Source of the DNA: Cheilinus undulatus
Lineage: Eukaryota; Chordata; Actinopteri; Labriformes; Labridae
DNA: 64,000 nt
Assembly: GCF_018320785.1 (NCBI RefSeq)
Contig: NC_054880.1
Coordinates: 1,484,827-1,548,826 of the forward strand
Direction: 5' to 3'
The notes below the pieces were generated by a model. It saw nothing but the letters and a program-made list of their open reading frames with translations. It was not told the DNA's origin and did no database searches. Below, one piece after another: positions 33,965 through 45,395 of this stretch (its first letter is position 1; the number at the start of each line of letters is the position of its first letter). The position numbers and the translations under genes were made by a program.

Positions 33965-34112
33965 CAGTTTGAAATCCCTCATTCCTGTTCAAAATGGTAA
34001 AAAGTGGAGAGCTCACTGAAAATGTAAGAGTCCGCATTAAAGCACTTCATGATGCTGGATGGTCTTTGAGACAAATATGACAGGTGGTGTAATAAATTTG
34101 TTAAGCACTGTA
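33965..34112 (+). mobile_element. Internally deleted Tc1-like transposon end
   Basis: The plus strand reads a transposase N-terminus fragment (KSGELTENVRVRIKALHDAG, then WSLRQI and a stop), typical of the helix-turn-helix start of Tc1/mariner transposases. It runs straight into the Tc1-type end ATAAATTTGTTAAGCACTGTA. The rest of the transposase, with the DDE core, is missing, so this is a deletion product. Confidence 0.6.
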
Positions 34113-34289
34113 TCTTATTTAATTTTGATAGATAAATCAATCAAACCGTTTTTTGTAAATTCCTACTCTCATAATTTTATCATAGAAATCTTCAGATAAA
34201 TAGAAGTTTAAAAAAGACCGCAGTGGATGAGTTTTTTTTTTTTAGCTAATGTTAGGGGATACGCAGTTCATTAAGTGTTCCTAGTTTTA

Positions 34290-34570
34290 TTTTGAAGGCC
34301 GCAAACTCTACTCAACCGGAAGGACTTTCCACTGCGAGTACGCCTGGGCGCATCTCTGTGATTGTTATCATGGTGACGGCTTGGAGCATCCTTCTTGACA
34401 ATGTTGTCGTGCGACCTTAGTGATCCCTTTGTTTGTAAATGAACCTCTGAATTATTTTGTTCTGTTGATCCTTGTCTTCATGTTCTACCTCTAATTCCTC
34501 TCCTGGTAGCTACAAAGCTAGTTTAGCTTAGCATAGACAAAGTAGGATCTGACAGGGAGACTCTGCAGCA
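34290..34570 (+). promoter_or_regulatory. Promoter and 5'UTR block of gene D
   Basis: Homologous to the blocks of B and C: AACCGGAAGGA (ETS-like, 34313), a TATCATGGTGACGGC box in the YY1-like position (34366), then GCTAGTTTAGCTTAGCATAG (34515). The CRE of gene B has no clear match here (gagtacgcctg), so it has decayed. Confidence 0.6.
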
Positions 34571-34666
34571 TCACAGCCTTACTGAATGGAGTGCTAATGT
34601 TGTTTCTGACCGAGCGTGTGTGGAGGACTAGTCAGGTTCGATCTGTGAAAATGTCTTTTTATCAAA

Positions 34667-34833
34667 ATGCTGAGCTCTGTTGTCACCCAGCGGCTGGTAG
34701 ATAGATACTTGGACTGTTTGAGCGAAAATAGCAGAGAACAAGGAGCAGCTTTTTCCATCAGAAGAGGAAAACGAGCTAAAATGGAAACAACAGGAAGCTG
34801 TTTTCAGCCCGTATCCTCGCGTAAACAGAGCAG
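34667..34833 (+). CDS. First coding exon of zinc-finger gene D
   Basis: The frame from ATG at 34667 is open for 55 codons (MLSSVVTQRLVDRYLDCLSE at its start) and ends with AG before the donor GTTTGTTCTC at 34834. It joins the last exon as AG|A. A second ATG in the same frame at 34781 (METTGSCFQPVSS) matches the starts of genes B and C. The ancestral frame is broken here by an extra A near the old start and a deletion of about 7 bases. Which ATG is used is open; the longer form is given. Confidence 0.55.
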
Positions 34834-36618
34834 GTTTGTTCTCTTTGTTTTCTTCTCTCATTTCTCTGACTCGTTGTGCAATATTCTAAAAAAAGAGCGG
34901 CTGTATTCTAAACTTTACGGTAACTCAACGACCGGAAACGGGTGCATTTTCACATTGTGACCTTTTTTTTCCTTTCTTCCGTTCTTTCTTGCTTTTAATG
35001 ACGTTTTAATTTAAAAGAATATTTTTAGATAAATGAATCATATTGAAAAGCTATTTTTGTCAATAATATTATATTTAATTCTCCTGTTAAAAACAGTGAA
35101 ATTGTTCTGATTGCTCTAAATGTGTGCTGACTTTTTTACTTAGAGCTTGCTCTTGTCAACCAATTTTAAACTGCCCAAAGACCAGCTAAAAGTATCGCGT
35201 TTGAACCGAAATCATGAAATTTGATGTAAAATATATTAGGGCTGTCAGCATTAATCATGTTTAATTAAGTTCAATGAAGACCCTGTGATATGAAACATTT
35301 TCCTATTTCCTGTTCCTTTATCTTATTTTTAATCCTGATAGGATGCATATTTTACATTTTGAATGCGTCTATCATTTAATGACTGAATATCTGCAGAACA
35401 GACTGAAACGTGTCTGTGTGATCAGAGGATATGTTCCCTAGTTGGGCATTGCCAGTGTTTCTTATTCTAGAGGGTGGTGAAACTTAGAGCTTATAACAAT
35501 GCCACCTACATACTTTGTATAACAGACCCGTCCTCTGTAAATTCTAGAGAGAAACAGAAACTTTGCCTAGGGTAAGATGTTGTCCATTTCTTAAAATGTA
35601 GCTATGTAGTATTGTATTTATTACTCTTAATACTAGTGTGCCTAAGGCTCCACCTTGGGATTAACCCTCAGGCATCACTAGGGACATTTTTGTCCATTTG
35701 CAAATTTTTTTCCTCTTTCTCTGCTCACCATTTTGGCTGTGTTTGTGCATATGGTCTAATTTTTTTGCAACAAAGTTTCTTTCTAGACAAATTTTGGAAT
35801 TCAAACTCAGTTGCTCTAATAGGTCAGGACAGAGCACTGAGAAACAATTTTACTACCCTTTAAAGCCATTAAGGACAAAAATGTCCATTTCCAAAAATCT
35901 GCTATAAAAACTTAACAGATTAATATTTTTTTCTGCTTTTTTGCATAAATCTCTTTAAAAACTTCAGCTGTGCTCAAAACTACCAAACATTCAACCATTT
36001 TGAGGATTTTAACCCTTTAAAAACATAATGACTCGAAATGACTTACCTTAAGTTAAGCACTGTACATACGCATACACATGTACGTATGCACATATAAGTT
36101 TATTCTTTTTAAAAGTTTCTTTACAATCATCATTAAATCTACCTGTATACATATACATATAATACAGTCCCTCTTATATAAGCTGTGCACAAGATTAGTA
36201 CAACATAATTAAGTTGACTATTAATCAATTTACACTAATAATTAACACATAAATCTAATATAAAAGAATTAATGGGATTTCCCCCCTAGTTCTCGTCAGG
36301 AAACATGTTTCAACATTTCAATGTGATGCTAGCAACAAAACAAACAAACAAAACAAACCCCCAAAAAAAGGCAGTTCTCAGTTAAACATGTAATGTGTTT
36401 TTCTTCTGCTACTTTGAATCATGAAGTAAAATAGAGCAGATAATATTTCACCTCCAACTACATGCAGACTTACTTATCCTCTTTAAATTCTACCCACTTT
36501 CCTTATTAAGTGCACATCCTTTATTGATAAGAGATTAATTTACATGTTGTATTAAAATGGTATCAAATCACATTTTTTTTTATCAAACATGTCATTGCAT
36601 TTCTGGTGTGTTCTGCAG
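34834..36618 (+). other. Intron of gene D
   Basis: It holds a hAT-like relic end at about 35236 (AGGGCTGTCAGCATTAATC), a stretch at 35664-35890 with two copies of a GGACA-TTTT-TGTCC motif and a TTAACCCTCAGGCATC start (possible piggyBac-type MITE end), and a Tc1-type end near 36052-36065. It closes with the acceptor TTCTGCAG at 36611-36618. No other gene seen. Confidence 0.5.
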
Positions 36619-38023
36619 AAGTCCCAGTCTGGACAAGGAAGACATTAAGCCTCCAAATATTAAAGAGGAAGAGGAGGATCTGTGGAACAGTCAGGATGGA
36701 CTGGGGGAGGTTTACACCACTAAGTACCCCTTCACTCCTGTCCCTGTGAAGAGTGAAGATGGTGAAGAGAAACTTCAGAGCTTGCAGCTGCATCAAATAA
36801 AAACAGAGCAGATGAAAACAGGAGATGATGGAGAGGACCATGGAGGATTGGAACCAGACAGAAACTCTGATCCAGAGAGGCATTTACTCTCAGAATCTGA
36901 GGACAAGAATGTAGACTCTTCTGAGGCTGAGACTGACAACAGTGATGATTGGACAAACGCAGGGAAAGATAAGTTAGAAAAGACTTATAAGAGGCCAACT
37001 GCTGATGAGATATCACTCAGCTGCTCTAAGTGTGGTAAACCATTTAAAGAGAAGCGCTACCTGGATATACACATGAGAAAACACACAGGGGAAAAACCCT
37101 TCAGCTGCTCCGAGTGTGGAAAAAAATTTATTCAAAGAGGCAATCTCGTCCAGCACATGAAAATTCACCAAGCAGAAGAACCTTTTAGCTGCTCTGAGTG
37201 TGGTAAAAGCTTCAAACTTAAAGGAAATCTACTTCAACACATGAGAATTCACCAAAATGAGAAACCCTTCAGTTGTTCTCAGTGTTTAAAAACTTTTAAA
37301 AATGAAGGTACCTTAAAACAACATATGAGAATTCACAGAAAGGATAAACCATTCTGCTGCTCTGAGTGTAACAAAACATTTGCAAGTAATGCCCATCTGT
37401 CTTCACATATGTTAGTACACACCAAAGAGAAACTCTTCAGCTGCTCTGACTGTGGTAAAGGATTTAAACGCCAGCGTGACCTGTCCAGACACATGTTGGT
37501 TCACACAGGAGAGAAACCCTTCAGCTGCCCTGAGTGTGATAAAAGATTTTGCCAAAAGATTTATCTGACGACACACATGCTACTTCACACAGGAGAGAAA
37601 CCATTAAGCTGCTCTGAATGTGACAAAAGATTCTACAAAAAGTCAACTCTGGACTTACATATGTTAGTTCACGCAGGAGAGAAACCATTTAGCTGCTCTG
37701 AGTGTGATAAAAGTTTTAAACACAAGTCTAATCTAACCAGACACCTGGCACATCACAGAGGGGAGAAACCATACAGCTGCAAAGCTTGTGAGCAAAGATT
37801 TTCCTGGTGCACACAGTTAAAAAGACACAAGTGTGCTGATAGTCAGGCTTCAGGGCTCTATCAGACAGAGATAAAAAGCAAGTCAGATAAAGGAGCAAAT
37901 GGAGAGAACTGTGAAGGACAAGCCAAGAACTCTGATCCAGAGAGACATTTACAGTCAGAGATTGAGGTCATGATTGATCACTTTTCTGACCTTGCAAGTG
38001 AAGACAGTGATGATGAATGCTGA
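36619..38023 (+). CDS. C2H2 zinc-finger protein, gene D, last exon (10 fingers)
   Basis: Probable nuclear DNA-binding protein, closest in the window to gene C. The exon starts directly at the SPSLDKEDIKPPNIKEEEE stretch, lacking about 20 residues present in B and C. The acidic linker has VKSEDGEEK and IKTEQ motifs. Fingers 1-9 (about 37015-37755) are C2H2, with QNEKP or TGEKP linkers; finger 10 (YSCKACEQRFSWCTQLKRHKC) has the C2HC-like end shared with gene C. A short acidic tail (FSDLASEDSDDE) follows and the frame ends at TGA (38021). Contact positions equal those of gene C in fingers 2, 3 and 10, and differ wholly in fingers 5 and 8. Decayed module sequence follows the stop. Confidence 0.88.
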
Positions 38024-38775
38024 GAGACCAGAGATCACCAATGAAGTATTAACTTTCTATGAAATTATCAAATGCCACAGAGTGTAGTAACATTTGAATC
38101 TAACTGGAAATGAGCTTCTTACGCTCAGTCTGAAAAAAAAAAAAAAAAAAAAAAATTCAAGAAAGTCAGTTTCTGAAGATCAACAGAATTGATAACACTA
38201 AAAAGAATCTTTCAGGGGCTAAAGATATGAGATTCAGTTTACAGATAGAGGAAGTCTGTGCCAACATATAGTAGTCCACAAAGGAGCAAAGCAGAAAGAA
38301 CCAGAGCCCTCTCACTCACTGGAGAGGAACAGGAAGAACTCTTGAGAAGTCAGGCTGACAGTACACCATCCAGTTCCTATTCATTTGTGTCTCTGTGAGC
38401 TGTGAAGATGATGAAAAGAAACCTCAGTCTTTATCAAAGATGAGATACACAGATGGAAACAGGAGCTGATGGAGAGGACTGTGGAGGTTCAGACAGGCCA
38501 GGAACTGGAATCTATGGAGACAATAACAACCAGAGATTCAGGTCAAGACTGAAGCCTTCTCTGAAACTGATTATGGCATTTTTTGGAAAGACATAAGACT
38601 GGGTTGAATATGCTGAAAATAAGAGGTCAGATACTGCTAAAAAAAACTCACTCTGCTGCTGAGTGTGGTAAAACTCATAATGAAACCATCTGACTCAACA
38701 TATGAAAGTTCACTAAGAGGAGAAACCCTTCAACTGCTCTCAGTGTGGTAAATCTTTAAGGAGATCTGATTAAAC
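38024..38775 (+). pseudogene. Decayed second module of gene D (acidic linker plus fingers)
   Basis: Pieces matching the second module of genes A and C appear in shifting frames: gtccacaaaggagcaaagc (38274), a KSEDDE-like stretch (38400-38430), gctgatggagaggactgtgg (38466), then finger scraps (gctgagtgtggtaaaac at 38657, ggagaaacccttcaactgct at 38719). A 22-base A run interrupts it near 38133. So gene D once had the two-module structure. Confidence 0.7.
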
Positions 38776-38784
38776 ACTTCAGTC

Positions 38785-39200
38785 TACAGATACATCTCAA
38801 AAAATTTAAGAGCATAATAAATCACAAAACCGATCAGCTAGAATGACCTGAAGGCTGCTATCAAAGCAACCTGGGCTTCCATTACACCTGAGCAGCGCCA
38901 CAGGCTGATCGCCTCCATGCCACGCCACATTGATGCAGTAATTCATGCAACAGGAGGCCCAACCGAGTATTGAATGCACAGAAAAGAACACACTTTTTAG
39001 AAGCCTGACATTTCTGTTTAAAATATCCTTTTTTTATTGATCTTATGTAATATTCTAATTTTCTGAGACACTGAATTTTGGGTTTTCATTATCTGTACGC
39101 CATAATCATCAACATTTCAAGAAATAGAGTGAAATATTTCAAACCTTTATGTGTAATGAGTCTATATAATATATGGGTTTCACGTTTAGAAACCAACACA
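38785..39200 (+). mobile_element. Tc1/mariner-like transposon 3' end
   Basis: The plus strand (38844-38973) reads DLKAAIKATWASITPEQRHR, then LIASMPRHIDAVIHATGG and a stop, the C-terminus of a fish Tc1-like transposase. A non-coding end with AATTTTCTGAGACACTGAAT and tttcaagaaatagagtgaaa follows. The text ahead (ctacagatacatctcaaaaa) looks like the other terminus, so most of the element is deleted. Confidence 0.6.
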
Positions 39201-40355
39201 CTGAAGACTTATTGTGTAGAGGTCTACTTTGGATCTGATTACACCATCTAGTGTACTGGCTCTAAACTGTTGGATCAGAACCATAAAACTGGGGGTCCTT
39301 TTCAGTGGATTGCAAATGTGTGCTTAAAAAAAAATACACCAAAAAGTCTATGAAACAGTTTTTTTTTGTTCTGTCTCTTTGTCTTGTCAGGTTTTTCACT
39401 GTTTGAGGTTCGAACGGTCATTTCATATTAAATCAATCTGATTGGTGAAAGAATATCAGAGTTGTGTTGTAGGTGCTTATTGTAGAGTTGATGGAGGGTC
39501 CTGAGGCTTGACCTGTTAAGAATTACTGATGTAGTTCACATATGAATGCTGAGCCACACAGCTTCCTTTGTTCTTTGTTGACAATTTTGTGTTTTCTTGT
39601 GATGCCACCACATGGTGGTAGCGTTGCCTTCTTGTTCTCTCTCCGCCTCCCCCACCCAGCTTTCTCTCTTTCTCTGTCATTCTTAGACAAAAACACACAC
39701 GTGCCATTATTTTCTTTGTAAATATGTTGTTGTAGTTTAGTTTTAAAATAGTTATTTGAATGATTGAAGTTGAAGTGAACCAGAAGCATCTATCCCAAAG
39801 ATTCTAGCTGATATTTTTAGTGATTTAGTATGCACTTTTATTAGAAACCATAATTAAAGTCACAAAATGTTAAAAGTTCAAAAAAATCTGTAGCCATTAA
39901 CAAACGAGGAGATTCAAGATTTTTAAAATTAAAAAGTCCCTTTCCCTTTGTTTGGCAGGTCAGGTAAAGAGAGACCAGAAGTATGGGGAGAGAGAGGAAA
40001 AAAAAAAAAAACACCTACAATACCTTAAACTTATATAACGGAAAAGTTTGCATAGTTTCAGGGTGACTCACATTTTTCAGAGCACAGAGAATACTTTAAA
40101 GCTTCGCCTTACTTATTTAAATAATTTCTTTGTGTTATACGGAAATATTAAAACCATAAATTGTCCTAACTCTGAATTTATTGACTTTAATATGAACCCC
40201 AGTGAAATATAAAATAGGCTTAAGAGGATTCACTCAGTTATTAGACTCATAAAAAACACCAAAGGCTGTCTATAGATTTATTTTATGTCTGCAGATTTCA
40301 TCAGTTTTCTCATAAAGTTTCAACTAAAAAAATCAGGCAGTGCAGCCAGAAGAAA
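39201..40355. other. Intergenic stretch
   Basis: No gene recognised; AT-rich with a 13-base A run near 40000. Confidence 0.4.
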
Positions 40356-40359
40356 CTAT

Positions 40360-40470
40360 ACATCCAACCAGCCATCCATGCATCATCTATATCACTTATC
40401 CAATTTCGGATCCTGTGGGTTTGGAGCTGATCCCAGAAACCTGAAGGCCCAAGGAAAGACTAGTATGAGG
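40360..40470 (+). repeat. Degenerate common teleost repeat (ATCCATGCATCATCTATAT type)
   Basis: catccaaccagccatccatg, atcatctatatcacttatcc and tttggagctgatcccagaaa resemble the frequent fish line CATCCATCATCTATACCGCTTATCC ... GGAGCCTATCCCAG. Class not certain. Confidence 0.4.
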
Positions 40471-40844
40471 CCCTCCATCATTTAGCTAAAAGCAATCAAA
40501 GCTAGAGAACTACAGAGCATAAATACGGTCTATGTGGACATCACCTCTAGGCTCGATTAGGAAGATGTTCACAGTGGAGATAAATCAACTGTGGCTTTCT
40601 CAGAGCCGTCTATACCAGAGGTTCTCAACCTTTTCAGCCCGCTACCCCCAAAATAAAGGTGCCACACACTGGGGACCCCCACTGTACCTGAAAGTGGTTG
40701 AACACAGCCGCGCACAATCAAGAATAGTCATGTTCAGACAAGGCCCCCTGTAAGGGGGGATAAATGGGCGAGCCATGATATCTGTACTTTATATTTAACC
40801 TGAAAAATAACCACTCTTATCGAAGAAACAAATATCATTTTTAA

Positions 40845-41657
40845 CCTCCTGAGACCCGAGCCTTTGTTTAGAAGCATTTTTATTTTCTCCCACTTATTTG
40901 GGATGAATACGGTCGGAGAAGTTAAAATATCAGTCTTGTCGTTGAACAGGAATTTCTCAGAAATTTTCCTTTCCAAAAACCCCCCAAAATTCCATAATTA
41001 AAAAAATGTCTTCAAAAATTCTTAAATATATTTTTAAAGTACCCAAATATTTCTTTAGATAGTCCTCAAGTCTTTCAGTGAAAAATCCCTTATAAAGCCT
41101 GAAAATTCCAATAAAAATTTTCCCCAAAAAATTCTATGCAAATTCCTGAAAATTTCAAGCAAATTCCCTAAATATGAAAGTAAATTCCCCCTTCAATTTC
41201 TTGGCAAATTCTAGACATTTTCAAGAAAAATTCTCCAAAATTCAATGAAAATGATGGAAACATTCCATACCCCCTAAAGTTTTCTAAGAAAAATCCTGAA
41301 AAATGTAAAGGACAACCCTGAAGCCCAAATTCCCAATCCAACCTCCCAAAATTTGGTAATAATTCCCCCATATTCACATGAAAATGCATTAAAAATTTGA
41401 AATAAATTTAAAGCCACGAAACCCTACAAAATATACAAGCATATCCTCTTAATTTCAATAAAAATACTTTGATAACTTCCAAGCAATTCACTAAAATATC
41501 CAAACAGCAAATTATCCCTGCATTTCAAGCAAATACCTTCAACTTGAACGGACATTTTGAACAATTATCACATCAATTCTAATACCAAAAATAATTGTTA
41601 TAATGTAGGAAAGCCAAAATGTGATGTCCTCATATGTGGATGCAGGGTCTTAGGAGG
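40845..41657 (+). mobile_element. piggyBac-like MITE nested inside the hAT element
   Basis: Ends CCTCCTGAGACCC and GGGTCTTAGGAGG are inverted repeats, flanked by TTAA (40841-40844) and TTGA (41658-41661). TTAA is the piggyBac target, with one base changed on the right. The interior is a diverged repeat (aaattccctaaaaatttcaa). No transposase. Confidence 0.65.
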
Positions 41658-41694
41658 TTGATCATTTGTATAGTAAACAGCCTTCTTAAAAATG

Positions 41695-42310
41695 TAAATC
41701 CCTTTTGTTAAAAAAAATCATTCAAATGGGTTAGAAATTGCAAAAATGGGTTAATAGTGGCAAAAATGATGGAAAAGGAGGTGAAACTGGATTTTAAAAG
41801 TAGAAAAAAAATTTGGTTAGAAGTGGCAAAAATTTGATTAAAATTGCGAAAAAAGCAAAAATGGGCATAAAGAGTGGTAAAAAGGAGTTAAAAGAGGCTG
41901 AAAAAGCTTCAAATGGGCACAAATGGGTGGAAATTTGGTGAAATGAGATGAAAAACTGATTTAAAATGGCAAAAAAAAGTGTTAACTGAGAAGAGAAAAA
42001 GGCAGATATTGGCAGAAATTGGTTAAACCAGCAAAAATGGGCATATAAGATGGTGAAATGGGAAAAATTGTGCATAAAAAGTGGCAAAACGGTGTTAAAA
42101 GTGCTAATAATGGGTCAACAGAGGCAACATTGGGCATATGTGGCGAGAGTTGGTTTAGAAGTGACAAAAACAGGAAGAAAAAAGTGGTGAAAAGGGTTTA
42201 AAATGGGCAAAAAAATGGGTGTTAACTGGCAACAATCTGGTAAAATTTGGGGGGGTGGAATGATGAAAATGGTTTGAAGTTTGGCTAAATTTGTGTAAAG
42301 TGGCAACAGT
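41695..42310 (+). repeat. GGCAAAAATGGG minisatellite in the hAT element
   Basis: Diverged units of about 20 bp (agtggcaaaaatgggttaaa), directly comparable with 1-430. The open frames on the minus strand across it are artefacts. Confidence 0.85.
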
Positions 42311-42403
42311 GTAATTTAAAAAAGGGAATCTGGAGACCCCTTCTCAGTGTCTCACGACCCAAAGGGGATCCAGTCTCCAAGGTTGAGAACCACTGGTCTA
42401 TAC

Positions 42404-43438
42404 AATCAGACTCTATTGTAGCCATCAAGGAGTTGTCACAAACACACACACACACACACATTGTCCATGATTGGAGACTAATTGTCGTCTCCTCCAGGCT
42501 CTGCAGCGTTTATTTGGTGAGTACATTCATCTACTGTCAGCACTTCCTCTGAGTGCTTCTGTGTCTTCTTTTGGAAAATGTGTGTGGAAACAAACAGCAG
42601 CAGCGTGTTTGTGATCTGCGGCACACGCTCCCTCTGACAGTCCTGTGAAAGATTCTGCTGAGGCGTTATTTTAATATTTGTGAGCGCGCTACAGCTTTAA
42701 TGAACTCTGAATGTAATAAGGCTGTTTTTCTTCAGGGAGCTGTCTGATGCCACGGTAAATAATCTCAGCGTCCCAACAATAATAACAGTCCTGCGATATT
42801 ACACCCAGCCCTGTGTGTGTTTTTGTGTGTTTTTGTGTGGATGTGTTGAGGTCTTATGTAGTGCTTTGTTGTGGTCTCTGATATTTCAAGCCAAATATCG
42901 GAGGTTTTCTTTTCCTTGAATTATTCTAATTCATTTAGATTTATTTAACCAGAGGGAGCCTCATCGAGATTAAGAGTATCATTTACAAGAATGTCCTGCA
43001 GTACTGCAGCACAGTTAACAAAGTTACATACATGAAACATTATCTATAAAAGCACTATAAACACAGATCAACCAATCCTGAGTCCCAGAAAGTCATCAGT
43101 CAAAACTTCTACAGCCTGATGCATTTTCCTCCTACACTTCTAGTTGGAAAAATAGAGACCAGCTCCCTCAGACTTACATTTTTCTTCAGATTTCTCCAGC
43201 AGGAGCAACATATTCAAAATCCCTTATGCCTGTTTCAAGATGAACTTGTGGGACAAAGCAAAAGAAAGTCTTGTGACTGAGTCACAGAGTGAAGACTGAA
43301 ACTTTTGCACTTTTTACATGAATGAAATCAAACAAGTGTCGCCTTATAGATAAGGACATGTCAGACATGACTCAACATTAAGTTAAGGACTTGAGATTTG
43401 TTATAAACCTCAGCATCCTGTGGAGTACATATCCAAAG
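42404..43438. other. Apparently unique non-coding stretch
   Basis: Less repeat-like than its flanks, with ordinary composition and a short (CA)n at 42444-42461. No exon with homology is seen. It could hold regulatory sequence, but nothing in it proves so. Confidence 0.35.
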
Positions 43439-43446
43439 ATTTAACG

Positions 43447-44543
43447 CACAGGTGTCAAACTCAAGGCTCGGGAGCCTAAGCCGGCCTCTGGAACGGTTAT
43501 ATCAGTCCCACAGGATCATATCATATTTGTATTCTACCTGGCCCACCAGTATGAGGTCTGCAGATTTCCTCCAGTGTAAAAATGTAAACTTAACCATGAT
43601 GATTTAAGATTTCCTTGTAAGGCCATAAAAATCTGAAAAAAAGTAAAGAGTAAGAAAAATTAGATAAAAGTGGGGAAACAAATTTTGTGTTTTTAAATTC
43701 ATATTTTTAATTTTGCATCTCAAGATTATGACTCAAACTTAAGATTTTGATTTTTCATTTTATAGTTTGACCTTTTCAACTCATAACTTGCACTCTATAT
43801 GCCATATTTTGTCTTTTAGATTGACAATTTATACAGTTTAAGTCACATCTTACATTTCACCTCATTATTTTTACATTTTGTATCATATTTTGACAGTTTC
43901 AACCCCTAGCTTTGGCTTTTTAATCCCATATTTTGACATTTAGACTTATAATTTCACATTTTTCTCATATTTTGACATTTTAAATTCACAAATTTTAATT
44001 TTTATATCATATTTTGACATTTTAGATTCACAATTTTAAATGTAAGTCATTTTTTTAACTTCTTAAGCCAATATTTTAAATTAAAGTTCATATTTTGACA
44101 TTCTAAATTCATAATTTTTAATTTTTACATCATATTTTGACATTTAGACTCAATATCTTAAATTTAAGTTATATTTTTTAAGTATTTAAGTCATTATTTT
44201 GGATTACAGCTCATATTCTGATACATTCAATTCCTAACTGTGTTTTTTTAATCCCATATTTTGACCTATTAGACTCACAATTAAGTCATATTTTGACCTT
44301 TCAAACTTATTTCATTTTTCTACTCATATATTTGTTCTTCAAAACATTGTTTTTCTATTTTTTATATTGTGTTCTGACCTTTGGAACTAATAAGTTAGAT
44401 TTTTTTATCTCAGATTTGAGCCTTTAAACTTATAATTTTTCCTTTTTTGGATTTCCAAATGATTAAGTATCACTGCTGTTTTTTTCATATTTTATTACTG
44501 GTTAAAATGAGGTTGACAGTTGTGATTTAGTTTGACAGCCCTG
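43447..44543. mobile_element. Non-autonomous hAT-like element with AT-rich minisatellite
   Basis: Ends CACAGGTGTCAAACTC and GTTTGACAGCCCTG are inverted repeats; the flanks atttaacg (43439-43446) and atttaagg (44544-44551) are an 8-bp duplication with one mismatch. The left part resembles hAT termini (gtgtcaaactcaaggctcgg then gcctaagccggcc). The right two-thirds is a minisatellite (tcatattttgacattttaga). No transposase. Confidence 0.75.
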
Positions 44544-44551
44544 ATTTAAGG

Positions 44552-45391
44552 AATCGAGAGGATGCATGCACGTATAATACATCATCATAATCAGAGCCCT
44601 ATGCTATGGTTTAATCATTCTGTCTCTCCTGGACTTATTGTGCTTAAAAATTGGTCTACAAAAATAAAAGGAAAGACTAAATGGAAATAAAAACTCAGAT
44701 TTTCATGTGCGACACGCAGTAAACAATACTGATTTTTTTTTTTTTTCTGCTCAAACTTGTTCTTCCATCTCTTGGGGACAAAAAAGTGAAAAAATAATCA
44801 ATCTGTGACAAAAAGTCTTCATAATATTCACATATTTTCCCCGAAACATCTGTGTACTTTTTAAAAAAATTTGTGCCATTATTCAAAGCAGTTCCTGACT
44901 GCAGAGACACAGAGGGCCATGTCACAGGCTCTCTGTCTCTCTTTCTCTCCATTATGAGCAGCTTCTACCAGGATTTAAGCGTGAAGACATGCACAGTTTG
45001 ATAAAGCCTGACGCAACAATGTAACAGCCTGCCATTGGTTGTCACAGCCCATCACAATGTGTGGGTAGCATTAGCCACTAGCTGCAAAACCACAGCTACA
45101 AAATAGAGTAAAAATGGACAAAAAGACATTCAATGTAGAGTTACTGGTGTGGATTTAATCTTTAAAGACTTTGGAAAGTCTTCTACAGGCTTGCTAGAAA
45201 CGCTTCAGTAAGAGCTACAAAAGCGTGGATAGCATCATTGGAACGGCACAATAGCAGGTTACCAAAGGAAAAGGTAAGTGGCTATGATTTATTGCTCAAA
45301 AGTTATTTAACCTTAAATAACCTGTGCCTCTTCTTGTTGAACATGACATCAGTCTCAGCCGGTTAAAGAAAAAGAAAAATTCTTACTGAAA
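44552..45391. other. Intergenic stretch
   Basis: No gene recognised. A plus-strand match to housekeeping or RNA genes was looked for and not seen. Confidence 0.35.
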
Positions 45392-45395
45392 TTAA

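Larger units (their letters stand above)
40616..42395 (+). mobile_element. Complete non-autonomous hAT-type element (1.78 kb)
   Basis: Ends are CAGAGGTTCTCAACCTT and AAGGTTGAGAACCACTG, inverted repeats with one mismatch over 17 bases. The flanks are an exact 8-bp duplication, gtctatac (40608-40615 and 42396-42403), the hallmark of hAT insertion. The interior has no transposase: it carries a nested piggyBac-like element and a GGCAAAAATGGG minisatellite. A second member of the family occupies 1-556. The exact duplication suggests a fairly young insertion. Confidence 0.85.
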
